Notes: generated by a model not told the origin, from the letters alone. Counted from the first letter of the stretch, positions 38,553 to 48,421 are shown. The stretch: 64,000 bases of DNA from Corynebacterium glucuronolyticum (GCA_022772305.1 JALFAQ010000054.1:43432-107431); one strand, 5' to 3'. Program-made: numbers and translations.

Positions 38553-38584
38553 TTGTCTTTGTTTTCGTATTCTGTGTATATAAA
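38553..38584 (+). promoter_or_regulatory. Promoter of the YkvI-like gene
   Basis: TTGTCT at 38553-38558 and TATATA at 38577-38582 are separated by 18 bases. It lies in the 88-bp divergent region and points to the carrier gene. Transcription would start about 8 bases before the GTG at 38597, so the message may be almost leaderless. Confidence 0.5.
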
Positions 38585-38596
38585 ATTTTGAAATAG

Positions 38597-39961
38597 GTGT
38601 TCCACTGTGTGGAAAACATATTGGTAATTGGGCTCGCGTATTTTGGGCTCACCGTCGGGGCGGGGTTCGCATCGGGGCAGGAGGTGCTGCAGTACTACGT
38701 GTCCTACGGCACGTGGGGGCTCGCCGCCGGACTCATTGTCCTTCTTCTCATGCCGATTACCGCGATGGTGATTTTGCAGTACGGCAGTTATTTCCGGGCC
38801 ACCAGTCACGGCAAGGTATTTGATAACGTCACCTCCGCCTTCACTGCCCGGTTCCTGGACTATACGCTCACCGGGTCGCAATTCTGCTTGGGCTTCGTCA
38901 TGATGGCGGGTGCGGGCAGTAACCTCAACCAGCAGTTCGGCCTGCCGCTGTGGGTCGGCTCCGTCATCATGGCCCTGCTCGTCCTGGCTGCGGGCATGCT
39001 CGACGTGGAAAAGATCACCAACCTCGTCGGCGGAATCACCCCGTTCATGCTGCTGCTCATCCTCGTCGCTGCCGTCAACGCGATCATGTCCGGCCCGGGC
39101 GATCTTGCCCACGTCTCGGAGATCGCGCAGCAGTCGGTTGATCAGCCCCTGCCCAATTGGTGGCTGAGCGCCCTGAACTACATTGGTGTCGCGATGCCGT
39201 CGGGAATCGCCATGGCCTTCATTATTGGTGGTAACAACTGGCGTCCGAAAGAGGCCGGTTGGGGAGGCTTCTTCGGTGGTGTACTCTTCGCCACGATTCT
39301 CCTCATAATGGCGGTCGCCCTGCTGTTCCGTGTGGAAGATGTCGCCGACGCCGACCTGCCCACGCTGCTCCTCATCACGCAGGTGCACCCGGCACTGGGG
39401 CCCATCGCGGCAATTGCCACCTACCTCATGATCTTCTCCACCTGCCTGTCCGTCATGTACTCCATGGGCAGGCGCGTCTCGGTGGGGAACCAGAAGGCTT
39501 TCCGCCTGCGCTACGCCATCCTCGTCGGTATCGCGTTCCTCCTTAGCTTCTTCCCCTTCACCGAGCTGGTGAACAAGATCTTCCCCATCATGGGCTGGCT
39601 GGGCATCATCATGGTCTTCATCCTTCTGGCCGCGTGGCTCCTCAGCGGTCGACAGGACATCTACACGGAGGGACATCGCCGCGATAAGATCCGCGCCCTC
39701 ATCCTCCGCAAGCTCGACCCGGAGGAAAAATTCTCCAGTCGCGACTGGATGCAGCTCACCACCGCGCTTCGCGGCTCGGAGATCGACGCTGCTGAACTCC
39801 GTGACGGTTTGACGGAGGAGGCCGTTCAGGAGCTTCACGACGATGAGTCGTCCGATTTCACCAAAGAAGACTTCGACGAGGCTGAGCTGTGGGCCGATGC
39901 AAGTCGCCGTCCTCTGGTCAAAGGCGAGGTGCGCATTGTCGACGAAGAGATGCCTGAATAA
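38597..39961 (+). CDS. YkvI-family membrane carrier
   Basis: The 454-residue protein has about eleven membrane segments (residues 8-350) and a polar C-terminal tail of about 100 residues rich in Asp and Glu. The start of TM1 (V-G-A-G-F-A-S-G-Q-E-V-L-Q-Y) carries the unwound-helix pattern of the LeuT/APC superfamily and matches YkvI-like proteins, whose substrate is unknown. The GTG at 38597 lacks a ribosome-binding site; a GTG at 38609 (E-N-I-L-V-I-G-L) is an alternative start. The acidic tail is longer than the fold requires and may be regulatory. Confidence 0.7.
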   Translation: MFHCVENILVIGLAYFGLTVGAGFASGQEVLQYYVSYGTWGLAAGLIVLLLMPITAMVILQYGSYFRATSHGKVFDNVTSAFTARFLDYTLTGSQFCLGFVMMAGAGSNLNQQFGLPLWVGSVIMALLVLAAGMLDVEKITNLVGGITPFMLLLILVAAVNAIMSGPGDLAHVSEIAQQSVDQPLPNWWLSALNYIGVAMPSGIAMAFIIGGNNWRPKEAGWGGFFGGVLFATILLIMAVALLFRVEDVADADLPTLLLITQVHPALGPIAAIATYLMIFSTCLSVMYSMGRRVSVGNQKAFRLRYAILVGIAFLLSFFPFTELVNKIFPIMGWLGIIMVFILLAAWLLSGRQDIYTEGHRRDKIRALILRKLDPEEKFSSRDWMQLTTALRGSEIDAAELRDGLTEEAVQELHDDESSDFTKEDFDEAELWADASRRPLVKGEVRIVDEEMPE

Positions 39962-40045
39962 CACCGACGTAGTGAGCTAATAATAGGTACACTGGCAAAG
40001 GTAGATGTAGTTAATGCGAGACCTTATGAAGAAAGGGTGACACAC

Positions 40046-40582
40046 ATGTCGCTACTTACCTCCGCCGCTTTCCGTCTAATTCCGGGCGCTTTCATCCTCA
40101 ACTCCGGTATCGGCAAGCTTGGTATGGACGAGAGCTCCTCCGCCGGCCTGCAGAACATGGCCGCTACGGGTATTCCGCTGATGAAGGAAATCCCCACTGA
40201 GAAGTTCGGCGAGTTCATTGCTTACTCCGAGATTGGCATCGGCGCCACGCTGCTGGCCCCGTTTGTTCCGGATCGCCTGGCCGGCATGATTCTTACGCCG
40301 TTTGCAGCAGGCCTGCTGTCCATGTACTTCGGCAATCCGGAGAACACGGAAGACGATGGCATTCGTCCATCCCAGGAGGGCCAGTTGCTGGCTAAGGACT
40401 CCTTCCTCCTCGCCATCGGTCTGGGCCTTGCATTCAAGGGCAAGGACGACAAGAAGACCAAGAAGGAAAAGGCCATCGAAGCTGCTGAGGAAAAGGCTCA
40501 GCGCGTAAAGAAGGACGTTGAGAAGGGCGCAGGCAAGCTCTGCAAGAATCTCAACCTGAAAAAGCTGCCGTTCTTCAACTAA
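40046..40582 (+). CDS. DoxX-like small membrane protein
   Basis: The 178-residue protein has three to four membrane segments (about residues 5-120) with F-R-L-I-P-G-A-F-I-L-N-S-G-I-G-K-L at the start, recalling DoxX-family proteins. A lysine-rich cytoplasmic tail follows (about 130-178, KKTKKEKAIEAAEEKAQRV, coiled-coil-like). I chose ATG at 40046 because GAAAGGG lies 9 bases upstream; a GTG at 40037 is too close to it. The function is unknown. A terminator follows. Confidence 0.55.
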   Translation: MSLLTSAAFRLIPGAFILNSGIGKLGMDESSSAGLQNMAATGIPLMKEIPTEKFGEFIAYSEIGIGATLLAPFVPDRLAGMILTPFAAGLLSMYFGNPENTEDDGIRPSQEGQLLAKDSFLLAIGLGLAFKGKDDKKTKKEKAIEAAEEKAQRVKKDVEKGAGKLCKNLNLKKLPFFN

Positions 40583-40593
40583 GTTCTCCGCGA

Positions 40594-40630
40594 TTCCCCG
40601 TCACATTGTGGCGGGGTTTTGTTTTTGGCG
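40594..40630 (+). terminator. Rho-independent terminator
   Basis: CCCCGTCAC pairs with GTGGCGGGG (one wobble) around ATT, then TTTTGTTTTT. It closes the DoxX-like gene before the rplN promoter region. Confidence 0.88.
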
Positions 40631-40759
40631 GGGGGCGTGGTAAATTGTCTCCCGTTGCCCAGTTGGGTGCGCGCTAGCGTGCCATAAAGGGTGACAGGCC
40701 AGGTACGTTCCGGTCGGTAATCGGGCGTACGAAAATTTCCAGGTCAAGGAGACTTAATC

Positions 40760-41128
40760 GTGATTCAGCAGGAATCGCGCCTCAAGGTCGCCGACAACAC
40801 GGGTGCTCGTGAAATTCTCTGCATCCGCGTCCTCGGTGGTTCCACTAGGCGTTTTGCTGGCATCGGCGACACGATCGTCGCTTCCGTTAAGGATGCCACC
40901 CCCGGCGGCAATGTGAAGGCCGGCGAGGTTGTCAAAGCAGTTATCGTCCGCGCTAAGAAGGAGACCCGTCGTCCCGACGGCTCCTACATCAAGTTCGACG
41001 AGAACGCAGCCGTACTCATTAAGAACGATGGCGAGCCCCGCGGTACCCGTATCTTCGGACCCGTTGCTCGCGAGCTTCGTGACAAGAAGTTCATGAAGAT
41101 CGTTTCTCTCGCACCGGAGGTGATCTAA
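40760..41128 (+). CDS. rplN: 50S ribosomal protein L14
   Basis: The 122-residue L14 lies at the subunit interface. Seen are [16 protein letters not shown] and K-A-V-I-V-R-A-K-K. The GTG at 40760 has AAGGAG 8-13 bases upstream. It is the first gene of a short rplN-rplX-rplE unit with its own promoter. Confidence 0.97.
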   Translation: MIQQESRLKVADNTGAREILCIRVLGGSTRRFAGIGDTIVASVKDATPGGNVKAGEVVKAVIVRAKKETRRPDGSYIKFDENAAVLIKNDGEPRGTRIFGPVARELRDKKFMKIVSLAPEVI

Positions 41129-41131
41129 CCT

Positions 41132-41446
41132 ATGAAGATTCATAAGGGAGATACCGTTCTCGTAATCGCTGGTAAAGACAAGGGCGCCAAGGGTAAGGTT
41201 ATCCAGGCGTTCCCGAAGACCAACAAGGTTCTCGTTGAGGGCGTTAACCGCGTGAAGAAGCACGTGGTTAACTCCGCTCCTGAGCGTGGCGCAGAGTCCG
41301 GTGGAATTGTTACGCAGGAAGCTCCTATCCACGTCTCTAACGTCATGATCGTTGATGCAGATGGTAACCCCACCCGCGTTGGTTACCGCATCGATGAAGA
41401 CGGCAAGAAGGTTCGTGTTTCCAAGAAGAGCGGGAAGGATCTGTAA
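41132..41446 (+). CDS. rplX: 50S ribosomal protein L24
   Basis: The 104-residue L24 is an assembly initiator of the 50S subunit. It has a KOW motif ([16 protein letters not shown] at residues 5-20) and the N-R-V-K-K-H segment. It starts 3 bp after rplN. Confidence 0.96.
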   Translation: MKIHKGDTVLVIAGKDKGAKGKVIQAFPKTNKVLVEGVNRVKKHVVNSAPERGAESGGIVTQEAPIHVSNVMIVDADGNPTRVGYRIDEDGKKVRVSKKSGKDL

Positions 41447-41448
41447 GA

Positions 41449-42033
41449 ATGTCTGAAAATTACACCCCCCGTCTCAAGGCCATCTACAAGGATCAGATCC
41501 GTGAGCAGCTGAACAACAAGTTCAACTACGACAACGTGATGCAGATCCCCGGTCTGACCAAGATCGTTGTGAACATGGGCGTCGGCGAGGCAGCTCGTGA
41601 CTCCAAGGCCATCAACGGTGCACTCGAGGATCTTACCCTCATCACCGGTCAGAAGCCGGAGCTCCGTCGCGCACGCAAGTCCATCGCTAACTTCAAGCTC
41701 CGCGAGGGCATGCCGATTGGTGCCCGCGTTACGCTTCGTGGCGACCGTATGTGGGAATTCCTCGACCGCCTCCTGACGGTTGCTCTTCCCCGTATTCGTG
41801 ACTTCCGCGGTCTTTCCGACCAGCAGTTCGACGGCCACGGCAACTACACCTTCGGTCTCACCGAGCAGACCATGTTCTACGAGATCGACGTTGACAAGAT
41901 CGACCGTCAGCGCGGTATGGACATCACCGTTGTCACCACCGCCACCAACAACGAGGAAGGCCGCGATCTTCTGCTTCGCCTAGGCTTCCCGTTCAAGGAC
42001 AAGGACGGCGTCAAGCAACAGCCGCAGGACTAA
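41449..42033 (+). CDS. rplE: 50S ribosomal protein L5
   Basis: The 194-residue L5 binds 5S rRNA. Seen are [32 protein letters not shown] and F-R-G-L. It begins 2 bp after rplX. The usual next gene, S14, is absent; a terminator and 13 kb of other genes come before rpsH. Confidence 0.97.
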   Translation: MSENYTPRLKAIYKDQIREQLNNKFNYDNVMQIPGLTKIVVNMGVGEAARDSKAINGALEDLTLITGQKPELRRARKSIANFKLREGMPIGARVTLRGDRMWEFLDRLLTVALPRIRDFRGLSDQQFDGHGNYTFGLTEQTMFYEIDVDKIDRQRGMDITVVTTATNNEEGRDLLLRLGFPFKDKDGVKQQPQD

Positions 42034-42055
42034 TCCTCGCTAGACTCTGATGCTT

Positions 42056-42090
42056 TTCACCCTCACCAATTGGTGAGGGTGATTTTTTAT
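42056..42090 (+). terminator. Rho-independent terminator after rplE
   Basis: TCACCCTCACCA pairs with TGGTGAGGGTGA around ATT, then six T. It ends the rplN-rplX-rplE transcript and precedes a repeat array. Confidence 0.92.
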
Positions 42091-42142
42091 GCCTCCTGCA
42101 GGCATCTCACGCACTTCATCCCGATTTAGCTCTTGACGCTTT

Positions 42143-42401
42143 GTGGCCCAGTGACCGCCGAACCCCGTGTGCATGGGAGCCACCGGGCCGCAGTTGATTC
42201 CGGATGCGACAGCCTGCATCCAGTGTGCGGCCCAATCACTACGGGAGCACGAGAGTTCGGGTGCGCACGGGCCACCTTTTGAACTTCGCGCGTCCTTCCT
42301 TACTCGCTTTGCGGCCCGAGGTTTCTCAAACCCCGACAGCTCGGATACGGATGGGCCGTAGTGGATACCGGAGCAGAGGGCTGGCATCCGCTTTGTGTCC
42401 C
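42143..42401. repeat. Phased GCGGCCC/GGGCCRC repeat array D
   Basis: The gap between convergent genes (42034-42627) holds the most regular array. Reverse sites lie at 42143 (GTGGCCC), 42227, 42311 and 42395 (GTGTCCC). Forward sites lie at 42185, 42269 and 42353 (GGGCCGT). All six steps, in both orientations, are exactly 42 bp. An isolated GTGGCCC lies at 42502. The sequences between the sites are unrelated. Frames across the region are not credible genes; 42402-42627 shows nothing else. Confidence 0.85.
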
Positions 42402-42627
42402 ATCGATCCCCGAACCCTGATACCTTGGCAGCAGATAAGTCATCTTCCAACGGTTTCCTCCGCATCTCACCAGCCGAGCCTCCGCAATGCTAAAAACCAT
42501 AGTGGCCCAGCGCACCCCGCTCAGAAACAAGGCAGCGCGGAATAGCTCATCCCGATACAGCGGCATAGTAAAAGCCACCCAGTTTCCCAGGTGGCCATGC
42601 AGGTCAGAGACTAAATCCTCTGGGTGG

Positions 42628-44346
42628 TTACTTCTTCCAACCGATGTTCTGTGGCTTCACAATGGCGAAACCGAAGGCGCCCTGGTTGGCAAGGTTTTCC
42701 TTCTGCGCGATGATGTCGGGGCCGGCGTACATCGGGACGATGCCGTAGCGTTCGATGAACTCGGGCTCGAGCTCGTTGGAGCGCTTGGTCTGCTCTTCGC
42801 GGGTGGGCAGTTCCTGCAGTTCGGCGATCTTGGCGTCGCCCTCAGCGTCGCCGGTGGAGGAGACGTTGAGGTCGGAGTCGGAGCCGAAGGTCTGGTCGAA
42901 GTAGGCGACACCGAACGGGTCAGAGGAGGTGAATCCCATGGGGAACAGGTCGAAGTCGCGCGCGGTGTAGATGTTGGAGAATTCGCTGGAGGGGCGCTCC
43001 TCGATCTTGATGTCCACGCCGATTTCCTTCATCATCTTCTGGAAGGCGGTTGCGGTGTTGCGGGTGATTTCCTCGGCACCGGTGAGGACGTAGCGTAGGG
43101 AGAGCTTTTCGCCGTCCTTTTCCCGGATTCCGTCGCTGCCCTTTTCCCAGCCTGCTTCGTCGAGGATTGCGTTGGCCTCGTCGGGGTCGTAGCTGACTAC
43201 CTTGGAGAAGTTGTCCTCGTAGGCGGGCTGGAAGGAGTGGATGATGAAGGATCCGGGGGGAGTCTCGTTGTAGGGGAGGCCGTTGAACCAGATCTTGGAG
43301 AGGGTCTCACGATCCATGCCCTTGACGATGGCCTCGCGGACCTCCTTGTCAGCAAGCTGCGGAGTCTTGGCGTTCAGGGTGAGCAGCGAGATCTTCGGCT
43401 TGTGGCTGATCTTCTTCTCCACGCCGCTCATGCCGTCGATGGCTGCCCAGCGGTCGCGGGAGCTGACGCTGGTCGAGTCGATTTCGCCGTTCTTGAAGGC
43501 GTTGATGGAGGCGTCTGCTTCCATCTGGCGGTAGATACGCTGGTCAAGCTTGCCCTTGTCGCCCCACCAGTTGTCGTTGCGCTTGAACACAGCCTCGCCC
43601 TTGTTGAAGTCGACGTAGTCGACGGTGTACGGGCCTGCGCCCCATTCGGGGTGCACCTTGTTCACGTAGTCGTTGTAGTTGGCGGGGTCTTCGAGCGCCG
43701 GGTGGGCGGGCTCATTGAAGAGGGACTGCCACCAGGGGTAGGTGCCGCGGAAGGTGACTACCGCCTGCTTGTCGTTGTCGCCTGCGGTGACGGAGGTGAT
43801 GCGGTCGTAGCCGTCGGTGGCGTTCGGCTTGTAGTCGTCGCTTTCGCCGTTGTTGATCTTCCAGGTGGCGTGGAAGGTCTTCCAATCGATGGGGGTGCCG
43901 TCGTTGTACGTTGCTTCGTCGCGGATGGTGTAGGTGACGACGGTGTTCCCGTCAACAATGTCTTCCTTCACGTCGGTGAGGTAGTCATCGTTGAGGGAGA
44001 AGTTGCCTTCGCCATCGAAGAGTATGAACTGGGGGTTGTACCAGCGCCAGAGATTGAGGGTGTACAGCGGGGCATCCGCGTGGTGGCGGTTTTGCTGTGT
44101 GGAGATCTCGGAGATGGCGGTGACGAGCTTGCCGCCGTCCTTGACCTGGTCGTAGGGCGTTTCGTTGTAGTCGGCCGCTGGGATCTCCATCATGTCCGAG
44201 TCTGCGCCTGTTTGGGCGCTATTCGACGACTTGTTGGAGCCGTTGGCACTCGAGTCACCCTGGGGGTTGCTTGCGCAGCCTGTGAAGACGAGGGCGGATG
44301 CGGCGACGATAGCCGCTAATTTGGTGGGTAAGGGGCGTACTTTCAT
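42628..44346 (-). CDS. Peptide ABC transporter substrate-binding lipoprotein (1)
   Basis: The 572-residue lipoprotein has a signal with lipobox V-F-T-G-C (cysteine near residue 24) and a family-5 solute-binding fold (DppA/OppA type). Motifs include P-Y-T-V-D-Y-V-D-F-N-K-G and V-R-E-A-I-V-K-G-M-D-R. It ends F-G-F-A-I-V-K-P-Q-N-I-G-W-K-K. It is a close paralogue of the protein encoded at 44589-46295 (similar along the full length). It lies at the end of the minus-strand transporter block. The upstream hairpin at 44535-44560 suggests a partly separate transcript. The start ATG at 44346 was chosen by the signal sequence; a longer frame extends upstream. Confidence 0.85.
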   Translation of the reverse strand: MKVRPLPTKLAAIVAASALVFTGCASNPQGDSSANGSNKSSNSAQTGADSDMMEIPAADYNETPYDQVKDGGKLVTAISEISTQQNRHHADAPLYTLNLWRWYNPQFILFDGEGNFSLNDDYLTDVKEDIVDGNTVVTYTIRDEATYNDGTPIDWKTFHATWKINNGESDDYKPNATDGYDRITSVTAGDNDKQAVVTFRGTYPWWQSLFNEPAHPALEDPANYNDYVNKVHPEWGAGPYTVDYVDFNKGEAVFKRNDNWWGDKGKLDQRIYRQMEADASINAFKNGEIDSTSVSSRDRWAAIDGMSGVEKKISHKPKISLLTLNAKTPQLADKEVREAIVKGMDRETLSKIWFNGLPYNETPPGSFIIHSFQPAYEDNFSKVVSYDPDEANAILDEAGWEKGSDGIREKDGEKLSLRYVLTGAEEITRNTATAFQKMMKEIGVDIKIEERPSSEFSNIYTARDFDLFPMGFTSSDPFGVAYFDQTFGSDSDLNVSSTGDAEGDAKIAELQELPTREEQTKRSNELEPEFIERYGIVPMYAGPDIIAQKENLANQGAFGFAIVKPQNIGWKK

Positions 44347-44534
44347 GATGGTTTGGACTCTCCTTCCAGGAACAGTGGCAACGGTCGCTGCCGGGGTTCC
44401 GCTATTAGCACAGTTAATTAGTCGGCTCAAAGCGTTTTAAAACACACTATGCAAAACTAATAGATATAAGGGTATCTAGAGTTAACCTAAATTTCAGCAG
44501 TTTACTCGAAAAACTTGGGAAAACTACCAAGAAA

Positions 44535-44575
44535 TAGCCGACGGTATAGCTACCGTCGGCTGTATGTTATTTAAT
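44535..44575 (-). terminator. Hairpin between the two binding-protein genes
   Basis: A perfect stem of AGCCGACGGTA and TACCGTCGGCT (44536-44561) around TAGC lies 30 bp behind the minus-strand gene ending at 44589. Only a moderate T-rich tail (CTATTTCTT) follows on that strand, so partial termination is likely. Confidence 0.65.
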
Positions 44576-44588
44576 TGTTGAACGAAGG

Positions 44589-46295
44589 CTACTTCTTCCA
44601 GCCAATGTCCTGCGGGCGAACAACAGCGTAGCCGTACGCACCAACGTTGGCCATGCCCTCCTTCTGCGCACGGATCTCCGGCCCACCGAACTCAGGGATG
44701 AGGCCGTGGCGGGCGAGGAATTCCTTCTCCAGCTCGTTGGAGCGCTCACTTTGCTCCTCACGGGTCGGCAGCTCCTGCAGTTCCTTGATCTTGGCATCGC
44801 CCTCGGCATCACCGGTGGAGGAGAGGTTCAGCTGCGAATCCGAGCCGTAGTACTGGTCGAAGAACGCAACAGCGTAGGCATCACCGGCGGTGATACCCAT
44901 GGGGAGGATATCGAAGTCGCGGTTAGTGGACACCTCAGACCACTTGTTACCTGGCAGCTCCACGACCTCGATGTTGATGCCCACATCCTTCAGCATGCGC
45001 TGTGTTGCCGCTGCGGTGTTGCGGGTGATCTCATCGGAGCCGACGAGCATGTAGCGGAAGTCCAGTACCTTGCCGTCCTTCTCGCGGATCCCGTCGCCGT
45101 TCATCTTCCACCCGGCATCCTCGAGAATCTGGTTAGACTTCTCGGGATCGAACTGGACAACCTCGCTGTATAGGTCCTTGTACTGGGGCTGGAACGTCAT
45201 GAACATGAAGGATCCTGGCGGGTCCTCGCTCACGGGGAGACCCTGGAACCAGATCTTCGCCAGCGTCTGCCTGTCGATGGCGCCGGCCAGAGCCTCACGC
45301 ACCTCGAGCTCGTCCAGGCCCGGGGACTTGGCGTTGAGGGTGAGCAGGGAGATGAACGGGCGGTGGCCGAACTTCAGCTCAATGCCGTCCATGCCGTTGA
45401 CCTTCTCATACCGGTTGCGGGCACCGGCACTGGTGAAATCAATCTCGCCGTTCTTGAAAGCGTTGATCGATGCATCCGGGTTCATCTGGCGGAAAATACG
45501 GCGGTCAAGCTTGCCCTTGTCGCCCCACCAATCGGAGTTGCGTTCGAAGATGACCTCGCCCTTGTTGAAGTCCGCGGATGCCACCGTGTACGGGCCGGCG
45601 CCCCACTCGGGGTGCAGCTCGTTGACGTAGGCATCATAGTTGGCGGGATCCTGTAGAGCAGGGTGGGCGAAGAAGTTAAACAGGGAAACCCACCACGGGT
45701 AGGCACCGTTGAAGGTGACCACAGCCTGCTTATCGCTGTCACCCGGTGTAACAGACGTGATGCGGTCGTAACCGTCGGTGGCGGCGGGGGAGAAACCATC
45801 GTTTTCGCCGTTGTTAATCTTCCAGACGGTCTCGAAGCTCGTCCAGTCAATCGGCGTGCCATCGTTGTAGTGGGCATTTTCGTTGATGGTGTAGGTGACG
45901 ACGGTGTTGCCGTCCACCATGTCTTCCTTCACGTCGGTGACGTAGTCCGGGTTGGGGGAGAAGTCACCTTCTGCGGTAAACAGTGAGACAACGGGGTTGT
46001 ACCACTGCCACAATGTGCGGGTGTACGTCGGTGCGTCGGCGTGCCATACGTTTTGCTGCGGGGAGACCTCGTCGATGGCGGAAATAATCTCGCCACCGTC
46101 CTTGACCTCCTCGTAGGGGGTTTCGTTGTAGTCGCCGGCAGGGATGTCTGCGCGATCCATCTCCTGTGACTGCGAACTACCGGAACCGTCGGCTCCATTC
46201 GCACCGGTGCCCTGCTGTGAGGCGCAGCCGGTGAGAATCATGGCGCTGGTGCAGACGACGGCTAGAACCGCCTGCGCCGTCTTCTTTATCTTCAT
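44589..46295 (-). CDS. Peptide ABC transporter substrate-binding lipoprotein (2)
   Basis: The 568-residue lipoprotein has lipobox I-L-T-G-C near residue 24 and the same family-5 fold as its neighbour at 42628-44346. It ends Y-G-Y-A-V-V-R-P-Q-D-I-G-W-K-K. Segments such as G-D-A-E-G-D-A-K-I and T-R-E-E-Q are shared with the paralogue. It lies 74 bp behind the ATP-binding gene, in the same direction, and is probably the main binding protein of the transporter. The duplication may allow different peptide ranges. Confidence 0.87.
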   Translation of the reverse strand: MKIKKTAQAVLAVVCTSAMILTGCASQQGTGANGADGSGSSQSQEMDRADIPAGDYNETPYEEVKDGGEIISAIDEVSPQQNVWHADAPTYTRTLWQWYNPVVSLFTAEGDFSPNPDYVTDVKEDMVDGNTVVTYTINENAHYNDGTPIDWTSFETVWKINNGENDGFSPAATDGYDRITSVTPGDSDKQAVVTFNGAYPWWVSLFNFFAHPALQDPANYDAYVNELHPEWGAGPYTVASADFNKGEVIFERNSDWWGDKGKLDRRIFRQMNPDASINAFKNGEIDFTSAGARNRYEKVNGMDGIELKFGHRPFISLLTLNAKSPGLDELEVREALAGAIDRQTLAKIWFQGLPVSEDPPGSFMFMTFQPQYKDLYSEVVQFDPEKSNQILEDAGWKMNGDGIREKDGKVLDFRYMLVGSDEITRNTAAATQRMLKDVGINIEVVELPGNKWSEVSTNRDFDILPMGITAGDAYAVAFFDQYYGSDSQLNLSSTGDAEGDAKIKELQELPTREEQSERSNELEKEFLARHGLIPEFGGPEIRAQKEGMANVGAYGYAVVRPQDIGWKK

Positions 46296-46369
46296 TATTC
46301 TTCCTAATCCTCCTGGGTGTGAGAATTGATCGGGGGAAATGCAACGTTGCAGTGTGCGCGCCGGGGCTA

Positions 46370-48421
46370 TCAGCTAGCGTGGCGCCAGTGGCAGGCGAAG
46401 AAGTGGTCCTTTTCGCCATCCTGCTCCATGGGCGGAGTCGTTCCGTTGCATAGGTCTTGTTGGCTTGCGTCGAGTTCCCGGAACAGCGGGCAGCGCGTAC
46501 GGAACGCGCACCCTTCCGCCTTCTCCGTGGGGGAGGGGAGAGAATCGGGGAGCAAAATGCGTGTGCGCTGGCGCTCCAAATCCGGATCCGGGATGGGAAT
46601 GGCCGACAGCAGCGCTTGCGTGTACGGGTGCTGCGGGTTATCAAAGAGCGTGTTCGTCTCGCCCTGTTCCACGAACCGGCCGAGGTACATGACGGCCACA
46701 CGGTCGGAAATGTGGCGGATGACGGACAGGTCGTGAGCCACAAAGAGGTAGCTGACACCGAGGCGAGCCTTTAGCTCGTCGAGAAGGTTGAGCATGCCCG
46801 CCTGAATCGACACGTCGAGGGCGGACACAGGCTCGTCGAGCACGATGAGCTTCGGCTCTGCGGCGAGTGCGCGTGCAAGGGAGATGCGCTGACGCTGTCC
46901 GCCGGAGAAGTGGCCGGGGAACCGGTCGATGTGCGCCGGGTTCAGTCCCACCAGGTCCATGAGCTCGGCGACGCGCTCGTCCTGGTCGCCTTCCCAGCCG
47001 AGGGCATCGAGGGGTTCCTTGATGATCTCGGACACGGTCAGGCGCGGGTCGAGGGCCCCCATGGGGTCCTGGAACACGATCTGGATTTCCTTGCGCAGAA
47101 GGTGCCGTTCCTTCTTCGGCATGCCGTTGATGTCATGGCCACCGATGGAGATACGCGTGGGATCCTCAGGCTTCATGTCCATGATCTCGAGCAGGGTGGT
47201 GGTCTTGCCGCAGCCGGACTCGCCCACGATGGCGAAGCACTCGCCCTGCTTGATGTTGAAGGTGAGACCACTGACGGCGTAGACGCTGCCTACGCGGCGT
47301 TTGAACATGGCGCCCTTAATGAGCGGAAACGTCTTGGTCAGGTCGTGCACGTCGAGGATGGTCTTACGCTCCTCTCGGGGCACATCTGCAAACGCGCTGA
47401 CGGGTGCGTCCTTCGCAGGGAAGATCTCATTCCCCTCCAGGTGTCCGCCAGCGATTTCGTTGGCGCGCACGCAGGCGACGGAGTGGCCGGGTTCGATCTC
47501 GGTGATCTCCGGCTCCTTCTTCAGACATGTCTCGGTGGCGATGGGGCAGCGCGGTGCGAAGGTGCACTCGTCGGGAAGATTCACGACGATCGGCGGGGCG
47601 CCTTCAATCGTGGTGAGGGCCTTTTTTTCGCGCTTGGCCACGCTCGGGATCGCGCCCAACAAGCCGATGGTGTACGGCATGTGTGGGTTCTTGAACACGG
47701 TGTGGACATCGGACATTTCCACGGGGCGGCCGCCATACATGACGAGCACGTCATCGGCGGTGCCGGCCACAACGCCGAGGTCGTGGGTAATCATGATGGT
47801 CGCCGCGTTGGTTTCTCGCTGCGCCTTCTTGATGAGCTCCAGGATCTGTGCCTGGATGGTGACATCGAGGGCGGTGGTGGGCTCGTCGGCGATGAGGACG
47901 CGCGGGTTGTTGGCAATCGCGATGGCGATGACCACACGCTGGCGCATACCGCCGGAGAACTCGTGGGGAAAGCTCTTTGCACGGACCTTGGGATTGGGGA
48001 TGCCCACTTCGTCGAGAAGCTCAACAGCCTGCGCCCAGGCCTTGTCCCGGGAGATAGACTGGTGCGTCTGTAGAGCCTCGACGATCTGGTCACCGACGGT
48101 GAAGACGGGGGTGAGTGCTGACAGCGGGTCCTGGAAGATCATGCCGATCTCCTTGCCACGGAACGCGCTCATCTCCTTGTCTGTCTTGCCCAGGAGCTCC
48201 TCGCCGCCGAGTTTGACAGAGCCTGTGACACCGGCGTAATCCGGCAGCAGACCCATGACGGCGAGCGAGGTGACGGACTTACCTGAGCCGGACTCGCCCA
48301 CGATGCCGAGCGTGCGACCGGGGTAGAGGTCGAAATTCACACCACGGACGGCATCCACCTGGCCTGCTTCGGAGGGGAAGGAGACGTGTAGGTCGCGGAC
48401 TTGAAGAATAGGGGAATTCAT
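46370..48421 (-). CDS. Peptide ABC transporter, fused double ATP-binding protein
   Basis: The 683-residue protein joins two ABC domains, DppD-like and DppF-like. The first has Walker A G-E-S-G-S-G-K-S (near residue 40) and F-S-G-G-M-R-Q-R. The second has G-E-S-G-C-G-K-T (near 405) and F-S-G-G-Q-R-Q-R, with V-L-D-E-P Walker B. Each half ends in the oligopeptide-type Cys motif (F-A-P-R-C-P and F-R-T-R-C-P). The start overlaps the stop of the permease gene by one base, so translation is coupled. One fused protein instead of two separate ATPases is common in actinobacteria. Confidence 0.9.
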   Translation of the reverse strand: MNSPILQVRDLHVSFPSEAGQVDAVRGVNFDLYPGRTLGIVGESGSGKSVTSLAVMGLLPDYAGVTGSVKLGGEELLGKTDKEMSAFRGKEIGMIFQDPLSALTPVFTVGDQIVEALQTHQSISRDKAWAQAVELLDEVGIPNPKVRAKSFPHEFSGGMRQRVVIAIAIANNPRVLIADEPTTALDVTIQAQILELIKKAQRETNAATIMITHDLGVVAGTADDVLVMYGGRPVEMSDVHTVFKNPHMPYTIGLLGAIPSVAKREKKALTTIEGAPPIVVNLPDECTFAPRCPIATETCLKKEPEITEIEPGHSVACVRANEIAGGHLEGNEIFPAKDAPVSAFADVPREERKTILDVHDLTKTFPLIKGAMFKRRVGSVYAVSGLTFNIKQGECFAIVGESGCGKTTTLLEIMDMKPEDPTRISIGGHDINGMPKKERHLLRKEIQIVFQDPMGALDPRLTVSEIIKEPLDALGWEGDQDERVAELMDLVGLNPAHIDRFPGHFSGGQRQRISLARALAAEPKLIVLDEPVSALDVSIQAGMLNLLDELKARLGVSYLFVAHDLSVIRHISDRVAVMYLGRFVEQGETNTLFDNPQHPYTQALLSAIPIPDPDLERQRTRILLPDSLPSPTEKAEGCAFRTRCPLFRELDASQQDLCNGTTPPMEQDGEKDHFFACHWRHAS

